From: Dolomedes plantarius
Taxonomy: Eukaryota; Arthropoda; Arachnida; Araneae; Dolomedidae
Direction: 5' to 3'
Assembly (NCBI GenBank): GCA_907164885.2
Contig: OU015500.1
Span: 53,811,283-53,875,282, forward strand
Length of the DNA: 64,000 nt
Position numbers and translations under genes: made by a program. Below, in pieces: positions 54,881 to 64,000 of this stretch. The first letter of the stretch is position 1, and every line of letters starts with the position of its first letter. Under the pieces are notes generated by a model. It had not been told where the DNA came from and did not search any database. It saw nothing but the letters and a program-made list of their open reading frames with translations.

Positions 54881-55368
54881 TAAAAATGTTTTATGATCGA
54901 CGTACGTTCTTGTCATTTAATTGCCATCGTAACTGAAAGGATGATACTCACTCGATCTCATCCATTTTATACCCAGAATATTCTGAATTCGTATGCTTAT
55001 GCAAATCAGATTGTTTTCTTCTTTACTTACAGTGCCACATTTATCAACTTTTGTACCGTCATAATGATCCAAAATGTAAAACATAACAGTTTCAAACATC
55101 ATAATGCTTAATAATAAAAAATAAGTTTTAAATTACTTTTTTACCATGCACAGTTATATATTGCATGACTTTTTCCGCATTTAGGATGTAATGCGCTCCC
55201 TAGCGGACATTTTTAAAACTAATTTTCTTTTTTTTTTCTTTTTTTTAATACAATGTTTCAGCGCATCCTTTGAATTGTCTTTCTGCAAAATTTCCGATAA
55301 ATCTGTCTTTTATTTACAGCTACAGAGGGATCTGAATAGGCCAAGTTTAATTATCATCACCTGGCATA

Positions 55369-57530
55369 TTTAAAAATTTGGTTTCGTAGTTCTCTATTGT
55401 GTCATTTTATCTGAACAATTTGATTACGGTTTTTAAGCTTCATTTTGAATTTATATCAATGTAACTTTATTTTACGGATATTTTGTTCTCCTTAATTAAA
55501 ATATCTTATCGAAGATTTTTAATTAATTTTTTGGCTGATTTGGCATTTAGTTAGAGTGGTGGACCTGAGAACGAGAAACGGAATTTACCACCGTTCCATC
55601 AACAGGGTCGTCCCACTCCCCTTTCCAGATGATGTTGGACCACCGTCCAACGGGGGCCGGGATGTTCCGACTAGAACTATTTGAATCGCGCGGAATCACG
55701 TCACTTGTGACGCGAAGCTGTTCAGCGCGCCTGCGCTAGTTATGTAACCTTTTCTTTATCTTTTTTCTGTAGAGCATATTAGATCTAGATTTAGATAAGA
55801 TAACATGTGTTTTTACTTTTTATTAAATTTTATTCTCAAATTTTCTCAGCATAGAATTTTTTTTGAGTGCATTCTTGATTTAGATTATAGATAAGCTGAA
55901 CCACACATTTAAATAGGTTTAGAAAGAGATTTAGATTAAGTGATTTTAGATACCTACCACGGAACACCGAGAACAAGTTTTTTTTCTTAAAATTCCAGTT
56001 ATATTTCGTTTATTGTAATTTTCCAGAACATCATTTAATTTTTACAGTGTATAAAGCATTAAACTTAACCTCTTTTAAAATTGAGATTTAGAAGTGAGAG
56101 GTAGCTCAATTGTTACATAAATAAGGTAGAATGTGTTAGTTATTTTGAAGCATAATTTACATAACCTTTACTATAATTTTCTGTTAACTTATGACAATAA
56201 GTATGAACACAATTAAAATATGATCTACAGAGACACACATTCATGAGAATTAACTTTAAATAATTTATTTAAATGAACCAATTTTGTTTTGAATCCTCTC
56301 TCATATATTAAATTAAAGCTTGCTGGAGAAACGCAAGTTCCATTTTCAAATTATTTGGAAAGTCTTAAAATTATTTCTCTAATATTTTGACCATATTTAT
56401 AAACATTATAATTTTAAAATTCGAATTCATAAAAAAATAGGTTTTTTTTTCAATTTTTTTACAAAATATTCTGAAATGCAAAAACTGTTAAAAATAATTT
56501 CTAATAATATATTTATAAAATATTAGTTTATAAAAATATTCGTAACATTAATTCGGCGAATTTGACAAGATGTGATATAACATCAAACAAACTATCATAA
56601 TCTTATTTTATTACTTTTGATCATCCCAGTTGTGCTGGAGGAGCCGTCCCAAAGTTCTGAGATTGAGTTAAGTCTTTGATCTTAATTGAGGAGATGACTG
56701 CAAATAATTAGATTAAGAACTTCATGCTCATAGTTCCCGTGATCCAATTAGTAAGTTAAACATTAAAACTTTCACGCTAAGTCATCTGGCGAGTGTAAGT
56801 CAACTCCAATAAAACCGGAAGTTCATATGTAAGAATCTCGTTTACTCTAACATTTCGCATCGCGTATTTGAATGGGGAATACTCATTTTCATTCCGCTTG
56901 CAGGAATTACAAGATAAAAATTTTTGCTTATGGGTTTTTTTTCCCCTCTCGTTAAAAATTCAGGAGCACACTTTCCTTCTTCTTTTGAGCATAAAAACAT
57001 CACAAAATGGAATCTCCTTTAATTTGATTTGCCGCGAATTGATTAAGGCCGATGAAAGAAAATTTTAATTTTTGGGGTAGATTTGATGTCATTTTTAAAC
57101 TTAATATTTATTTTTGGTGAAACGAGTAAGGTCTGATTAAGAGTTATCTGTGTTGAAGAATGATAATAAGGGTATAAATATGGAATTAAAAATATTAAAC
57201 AGCCAATTTTTGCCATACTTATCACATGATTTTCTATTTTGGATAAAAATGATTGAATAAGGTTTCATTATTTAATTTGGACTTCTTCAGATATTCCGTT
57301 CCCGTACAATTTTATTATCATACATTAGTTTTCAATATTTCTGATTAACACACAAGCATAAATAAATAAAACGAGCGATAAATTATTAAATAAAATTACA
57401 TAAATAAATTAACCCCAATAACATTTTCAGACAATAACATTTTCAAACGTTTGCGTTCATTTTTATGTTATTTCAGACAAATGAGGTTTTAAAATGCGTA
57501 GACATTGACATTTAAAATTAATAAATATAT
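55369..57530. other. Interval without genes; contains a small GC island
   Basis: 55555-55745 is unusually GC-rich (GTTGGACCACCGTCCAAC hairpin near 55633; CACGTCACTTGTGACGCG near 55697) and is followed by a pyrimidine-rich tract and CTGTAG at about 55752-55773. It may be a solo LTR fragment, promoter or exon edge; I cannot decide. The rest is AT-rich, with nothing recognised. Confidence 0.45.
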
Positions 57531-57532
57531 CG

Positions 57533-57774
57533 CTCATTCCTTTCAACAACGTCATATCTCAAAATCGGCGATTTTTAGTTTTGCCTGTTTTTAGTATGTC
57601 CTGAAAGAGTTGTATATCCCTGCAAGATCGTCATATCACAATGCTCAATGTTTAGCCACTAGAGAGTGGAATTAATATTTATTTTTCATACATTTTATTT
57701 TACTTTTGAACTTTAAAATCACTCTCCTGAAAATTCACGTTTTTTTTGTGATATGACGTTGTTCAAAGGAGTGA
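57533..57774. mobile_element. MITE, about 242 bp
   Basis: Left CTCATTCCTTTCAACAACGTCATATC and right, read inward, CTCACTCCTTTGAACAACGTCATATC: 26-bp inverted repeats with two mismatches. Non-coding interior. Target duplication not resolved. Confidence 0.85.
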
Positions 57775-57783
57775 GTGAAATGT

Positions 57784-57943
57784 CTTTCCCCTATTTATTC
57801 GATAAAATATTTATAAACTTTTGATGATACAAATATTAATGTATATAACAATTTGATCTTTTAATTGCAATGAACATTCGGTTTTATTACTGGATTTATA
57901 TATATAAAACTACTAAAACAAAACATAGTTTTACTTATAATAT
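57784..57943. repeat. Local tandem duplication, copy A (short TA tract)
   Basis: About 160 bp matching 57973-58220. Where copy B has a long AC/TA array, this copy has only a TATATATATA stretch. Confidence 0.88.
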
Positions 57944-57972
57944 CTTAACTCATGATATCTTTCGAAATATTT

Positions 57973-58090
57973 AACTCCCCTATGAATTCGATGAAATATT
58001 TATAAACTTTTGATGATACCAATATTAAAGTATAGAACAATTTGATCTTTGATTTGCAATGAACATTTTGTTTTATTACTGGATTTACTT

Positions 58091-58186
<96 letters not shown>

Positions 58187-58220
58187 CTAGTAAAACAAAA
58201 CATAGTTTTACTTATTATAT
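57973..58220. repeat. Local tandem duplication, copy B (expanded microsatellite)
   Basis: Same sequence as copy A apart from an (AC)12 plus (TA)36 array at 58090-58185. Confidence 0.88.
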
Positions 58221-61200
58221 TATTTATAATTTTACTCGCGTTAACTCAATCTGGTGTTTAGCCATTAATCACAGAATTATTAATGTCCTTTTAGTAATTA
58301 CTATAAAATGTACATACTAAGTTTTCAAAATATATGCTGATAGAATATATAAATGATCTTAAATTATATTATTTGTTATTAATTTGGTTTAAAAAATTTT
58401 AAAAAAATAAATAAAACTGAATTTGAATGTCCGATTAGATGCACTTGCTAAAACATTACGTGCACACGTGATTCTTACTTTTGAGATATTTCATCTAAGG
58501 AAACAATACATCATAACTTTCGCAATTATATCCTTGTTATTGGAAAAAACTTCTGTGTACTATAATCTAAACACCCTATCCTGATTGACTGTCTCCAAAT
58601 TAAAAAGACTTTAAGAAGTACTTGGGGCAATAGAACCCTTTTGACATTGCACCAAAATTGATGAATGTATAAGTCATGGGGAGCTAGGCTCATTCACTTT
58701 TTGTCAAAGACGGCATAAATTCCCCGCCTATCATTATTTCTCTTTTCTAATACATATTCAAAAAGATCAAGAAAATACGATGTCCAATTCACTTTTTATA
58801 ATGCAGATACTAACCTCATACACATCAAAAGATATCCACCTGAAAATTTTAAATCGGAAAATTAAACTAGCTACACTCTACCAGAAAGAAGTATTTAATG
58901 CAAAGAGAACATAGAAAGTGTGGTCTTTTTTAAGCTCATACCCAAAGAAATCTATATTAAATACTTAAAAAGGTCTATATTAAATACTTAAAAAGGTATA
59001 TATCCTAGTAGTATTTTCAATGGACGAATCAGATTCCCACTTGATTCGACATTTCCAATGACATTTGGCATCAGTGGATTATTGGGCTTATTTCTAAATT
59101 ATAGGTCATAGGTAAATAAAACAAACAAGTGATTGTATTATCTAGTTAGGAAGCTCTGGAATGTTTATATGTGAGAACCATACACATTGCTTGCAGTCTT
59201 TAGCAATTTTGAGCAGTTTCAAAAATAGACTTAAAATTTTTTTAAAGGACTTCACTCTCACAATGAGTTTCATCTGGTGGAAAGATATTGTCAAACATTA
59301 TTTTCTCAATACATCAGCAGGAGAATTGAGACCGCTGATTATTAAATTTGGCACACAAATTGAAAGTTTTTAAATGTCAAGGGGATCATGATGAAAAATA
59401 GTTATCAATGTGCCCATTAATAACATTTAAAAAACACAATCCTTTCAGGTAAATCTTCAATTTTTATAATAAAATGGCTATCCAAACGGCTTTTATGAGA
59501 TAAAAATCGAAATACGTTATGAATTTTTAAGTCTTAAACGCACAGTTACCGTAATAGCGTGTTTCAACACCTTATTACGTTTCCTTTTATCCATTGCATT
59601 TACTATCTGGAGTCCATTATGTTACCGGTTTGCATCGAAAATGTGTTTGTTTGGAATTCTCTTGGTAACGAATTTCACTGGTCAATTCATTTGCGTGGGG
59701 CTTCCTTGGTTGGTAAGATTGACCAAGCACTTGTTGCCTTATCTTGTTTTTTATACACACTTAAAGATTCTGGAACGTATAAATGGAGTTAGAAAGGGAA
59801 TTGTTATATATTTTCTGCTAAATTTTATTATATTTATATCCTTTTCTAGCAGGACACTCTCAACTCAACTTTCGTCTGACAACAACCCCGACAGAACTCG
59901 GCGTCTGGGTTAGAGAGAAGAATGGAGAGTCAGAGTATTTGCGCCATCCTCGCGCTATAATGTTTAATCCTTAAAAATGAATTCTTTAACTTCTGTAAAT
60001 AGTTTTTGTTCAGTGTTTTGTTTTAAAGTAAAGTGCGTGTGTGCCAATTCTGGTGCCATCTCTGCATCCCTCCATCACACTTTCAATTCTTGGATGGAAT
60101 TCGAAATAGATCCTATATATCCGAGGAAGTGTTTTCTTAACTATTTATGTATTCTGAACATAATTCATTACATAAAATCAGAAACAGTTGTGAAATATCA
60201 CATGATGTAACTGCAACATTTTATATTATCCAATCAGGTATTACATTCTATTAATTTAGTTGCTTGCATCTGAAAGAGAAATAGTTTTCCTATTGAAGTT
60301 CTCCTAAAATAATTGCTTTTTCCTGCATTTAAGAGAATGCCATGGCATTGGATACCATCGATCATATTTGTTTCTTTTACAATGTTACCACTAACCATCG
60401 CACATACCTTATAACAATCTTTCCCGTAATGAATGCTGCAATAACTATTGGAGAAGTAATTTATAGATGAAAAGGTCTGATTATAAATAGAATAACTACT
60501 TATACAGAAACATTTCGAAACTTCTAAAATGTTTCTAAAAAAATGAATATCAAACCTTTTAATGGGATACAATTTTGAAAAAATAATGGGAATCTTCTTT
60601 CTTATTTGAAAAAAAAAACAACAGATAAATAATGTACCTTTTCAATTCTTAGAAAAAGTGATGACACGTTGGTTCTTCATAAAATGCCTCTTTAATAATA
60701 TTTTTGAGAGAAACAATGATTTAAAAACGGATAAATATATGACATAGTTGCGCCAAAATTATGCGAGAGTTTGTAATTATGTATATAATTATACGTATAT
60801 CACAATAATGTACTGCAAACTCTGTTATTTCAAGGGAGAGCAATATTCTAATTACATAGTAATGATCTAAACATATACCATCCTATCTTTCTTATAAATA
60901 TTTAAATGTTTTTTGTGAATATATTTTATGATATTTTCTTCGATGGGTTGAAATTTTAAATAATACCATATAAATTATTGATAAATGAAACTGTTGATAA
61001 ATGAAATTTCTAAATTTTTGATGAATGAATTGAATAGTAATTTACAAATTATATTCAATTCATTTATCAAATAGTATTCAATTCATTCATCGAATAGTAA
61101 TTTACAAAATTATAATACACTCTTACATGTGTTAAATAGCATCACCTGTTTATTTTTTTATATTTTATTTTGCTTTACAGAATGGATTTTCACAACACAC

Positions 61201-62270
61201 AACTTCTATTGCACCTTAATGTATAACAATTTTAATAAGCACTCATAATTACCTACAGTTGAATACATTTGGCTAACTCTAAATCTCTGAGTAACAACTA
61301 AGCAGAATTCTAGATTAGAAAACAAAAATTAAATTTTGAAAAATAAATATTGGATATAATTATAACGGCAAATAAGTTATGAACAATTTACAGCAACTTT
61401 AGAATATTGATAGTTATAAAAAGTTTAAGTAAAACACAAAAAACTGTGAAGTTTTATGTTGAGGAAAGTAATATATAACTATTTTATCATTTTCAGGATG
61501 ATATTAAATTTTATTAAATCCTCTCTTTGTTGACTTAACGTGATAACTGTTGGAAATGGGGAAATAAATGTATAACTGTTTAATGCTGATGGAACTAGGA
61601 AATAAGGAAAAAAATATAATAATTTTATGTTTCCAGAGTAACAATAAAAATGGAGGAACTAACTGTAATTTCGAGTGTCAGCTAATAAGGAAATTTTTTG
61701 GATATTTACTTTAGGAGAAATTACCCAATTTTGAACTAGAATATTTTTGCTGACAGCTATTTTTGCAGATTTGTGCACTGACAAACATGGATATTTGAAA
61801 CGGAATACTTACAATACTGGATCTTATACATATTTTTTGAATTCAATCAATCAATTTATATATAATTAAATACTTATTTGAAAGTGTACAAGTAACTTAA
61901 GGTAGAATGCTTTCATCAATGCAATAAAAAAATATTTCACTTTTTTAAAAGAACATTCAATGATTTGCCTTAAACAAAATTAAAATTGTGTTTTCAAGCA
62001 GTTAGAAGTGTGAACAAAACGTGCATGACCAAACGGTAAGAATAAATAAAAAAAACAAGCCTTTTTTCAAAACAATAACAATTTTATCCCTTAAATTAGT
62101 ATCAGAGATATTGCTTTTTCTTAATCTTCTGTTTCCATGCAAATTTTTCTTTCAAACAACTTGATTGTATATTTACTTCTGTTCCGTTGAAGGCTGAGAT
62201 TGTTCATAAAAACATAAATACTATTAATTAGTTTTATAATTTATGAGTTCAAAGGTAAATATTTTGTGGG
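58221..62270. other. Large AT-rich interval without supported genes
   Basis: Frames of 60-112 codons occur (for example 60572-60234 minus, 59641-59913 plus), but none has a recognisable motif or codon-use signal. A 17-bp perfect inverted repeat (GATGAATGAATTGAATA) lies at about 61019-61100. 59850-60110 is somewhat GC-richer without a clear identity. Confidence 0.5.
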
Positions 62271-62272
62271 AT

Positions 62273-62700
62273 CTAAGGGAACGAGACGGCTGATAAATTA
62301 GCTAAGGTGGGTTCGGGCTTACATTTACAGTGCATCCCTCCCTGTTGAACACATATCAATTTAAAGAATTATAAACAGTAAAATTTAGCTCGCTGGAAAA
62401 ACTATTTTTAAATATAGTGTCCATGAGAAGGATTGAAGGTCTGTATTGACAACTCAGCTGTCTCGTGATATGCCGAAGGCGGTGTGACTTGTTTGTTTCC
62501 GTGTTCTCAAAGGACAAGAGATTATGCAAAAGCATCTGCAGAGAATTCGACTATCTGACTCACCGATTTGGTCTCTTTGCGGCCTATTTGATATGATTGA
62601 GACCATCTCAATGTTTGAAAGTCTCTTAATGGCTATGAAGTGGAAAATGCTGCTAATTCTGATTCTTTTATCTTGTCTTAAGGCTCTATTGGGCTGTTAG
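62273..62700 (+). pseudogene. LINE RNase H / C-terminal scrap
   Basis: The plus strand reads GNETADKLAKVGS at about 62279-62317, the end of the RNase H domain of I/Jockey/R1-type LINEs ('GNE.AD.LAK.G'). Further on, in another frame, HLQRIRLSDSPIWSLCGL near 62530-62585 resembles the following zinc-knuckle region ('H…I….SP.C..C'). Stops and frame shifts throughout; no ends or tail were identified. Confidence 0.65.
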
Positions 62701-63690
62701 ACAAGGACGCAGTGGGAGAAAATCGAGACCTAGCGTATGATAGAAAAAAAAGGTAAAATTTTTATGTTTTTATTGTAGTAAATTTTATCCTTTCATGTGA
62801 CTCCCCAAATCCATATGGTTGGTATTAGACAAAAACGTACATTAATAGGCAATGAATAAAAAAAATAACATTTTTTGAAAGACTAGTATAACAAAAATTC
62901 TTTAATATTTTTGAACTATTGTTGCCAAACTGGAGCACAATTTTAATGCCGGGAAATTATTGGAATATTTCCAATATTTGTTAAAACAATATTTAACATA
63001 TGGCAGAAAATATTTCTATTGTTCTGTGTATCTTTGCAATCCAATACGAATTCCATGCATATTGAAAACAGAAAATCGATTTCTTGTAACGCGTTTCTTT
63101 AGAATCCTAAAGATAAATTGATTAGATATTTCAAAAATTTCAATAACACTTTCCTCAATTTAACATTGGGTTTCCATCTTCAATTCATTTCCATTACTAA
63201 TGAATTCTGCTTGCGCTAAACTATTTGTTTCAGCAGTAAACACATGCATCTTGTCATTGATTTATGATTTTCAAACACTTTCATTTCAGCGAAAATGGAG
63301 AAATAAGTAATATGAATTGAAAAACCGTATAATCTATATATTGCACGGAATTTCCACTTGATTTTTGACAGTGTGTGATGTATTAAGGAAACACTAGGAA
63401 TTGACCAGTCCATTTTTTGTCTTTTAAAATGTCTGCAGTATATTTTTTAACTGTATGAAATTAAATTTAATCAACCCAAGAATACAAACACACTCCCACT
63501 CTGCCCGTGAATCAGCTGTAAATAGTGTGGCTTACTCAGTTTTACTGACCGCGAAATGCTTGAATTGTAAACATGTTACATATCAGATGTTGTATAAATG
63601 CTGCTCAATAATAAAACATGAATATAAATATTCAGATCAGTTGAGAGGTATTGAATACAAATTAACCGCCCCCTCCAGTTAAAGTAAATA
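62701..63690. other. AT-rich interval, nothing recognised
   Basis: No supported ORF or repeat. Confidence 0.5.
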
Positions 63691-64000
63691 GCCGTTTATG
63701 TCAAAGAATTCGAAGAAGAAACAAACGCGAATGCAAATGAGTGGCGCTTTCCTGCTAGATAGGAAACCCGTGAATAGCGTACACGCACGACATTCAGGCG
63801 ACAGACGCAATGAGGCGAGGTCGAACAGAGGTGAGCAACGAACGAAAAAATTAAATAAGAAAAAGATCGGTTTGTCGTTCATCTCGATCACAGCAGTTGG
63901 ACATTAGCAGCTGGACACATAGCTCATCGAAGGATTTTCAGAGTTAGCTATCGTTCCAGCGACCTGGTGATAAAGTTAAGAGAGGAAAGGTTAGTGTGGT
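63690..64000. other. GC-richer window edge, possible start of a host transcription unit
   Basis: Composition changes to mixed, CpG-containing sequence (ACGCACGACATTCAGGCGAC and similar). Near the end AGAGGAAAGGTTAGT (63982-63996) could be a 5' splice donor (AG|GTTAGT). Short frames on both strands (70 codons) have no motif. This may equally be another repeat cut by the window edge. Confidence 0.25.

Larger units (their letters stand above)
53315..55364 (-). mobile_element. Mariner-type transposon with about 115-bp terminal inverted repeats
   Basis: Left CCAGGTGATCATAATTAAACTT (53315 onward) and right, read inward from 55364, CCAGGTGATGATAATTAAACTT. The inverted similarity continues for about 115 bp (for example ACAATTCAAAGGAT in both arms). 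It is flanked by CATA on both sides (53311-53314, 55365-55368), so the duplication may be TA or CATA. It holds a dead transposase (minus) and a nested solo-LTR-like insert. Confidence 0.87.

Noticed and set aside
60234..60572. 112-codon minus ORF
   Set aside because: AT-rich, no motif, no supporting signals; within chance expectation for this length of sequence.

Overview
This window looks like an AT-rich, repeat-dominated stretch of an arthropod nuclear genome. A spider or other arachnid is my best guess from the mix of element families, but nothing in the sequence fixes the species. I found no convincing host protein-coding gene, no rRNA and no intact tRNA. Almost everything recognisable is mobile DNA in various states of decay, plus long TA and CA/TA microsatellites. 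Assignments rest on reading translations, terminal repeats and target-site duplications (TSDs) by eye; no database search was possible.

Left part (1-13 kb). A tRNA-like SINE fragment and a foldback/MITE are followed by a four-deep nest. A dead, internally deleted mariner (2070-2450 and 9885-9975) is split by an hAT remnant (2451-9876, 8-bp TSD). That is split by a Ty3/Gypsy-like, gag-bearing LTR element on the minus strand (about 3019-9638). Its gag gene is split by a DDE transposon of the Mutator-like transposase type (5926-8760). This last element has an uninterrupted 563-codon ORF, 16-bp perfect terminal repeats and a TTAA duplication. To the right are an hAT MITE with a perfect 8-bp TSD (10071-10647) and a possible Helitron-like element (11303-11969).

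Middle part (13-25 kb). A decayed BEL/Pao retrotransposon (13047-17673) has two 207-bp LTRs in INVERTED orientation yet flanked by a perfect 5-bp TSD (TGGGT). Its RNase H/integrase blocks switch strand, with a perfect 20-bp-arm palindrome at one junction. Then come a Tc1-like element disabled by only two stop codons (19529-20747), a 270-bp TA array, a long-TIR MITE (21022-21617), and a 507-bp non-autonomous Helitron (23138-23644) whose unoccupied target is preserved next door at about 23945.

Right-middle part (25-43 kb). Two LTR retrotransposons with non-coding interiors (25549-29615, with 0.9-kb LTRs, inside a TA array; 35142-41189, with 1.73-1.76-kb LTRs and TSD ATAC) flank a tandem pair of older repeats. 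Each older repeat carries a TTAA-flanked MITE. One copy has additionally received a TIR MITE, a probable solo LTR with a 60-bp palindrome, and a broken piggyBac (32637-34886); the second copy gives the empty site for the piggyBac.

Right part (44-64 kb). A probable solo LTR in a TA array, three dead Tc1-like transposases (44.7-50.8 kb), a tRNA-derived SINE, a LINE fragment with RNase H, two related transposase scraps (51.5 and 52.9 kb), a mariner-type element with about 115-bp TIRs (53315-55364) carrying a nested solo LTR, a small MITE (57533-57774) and another LINE RNase H scrap (62273-62700). The last 300 bases are richer in GC and could be the edge of a host transcription unit, but this is weak.
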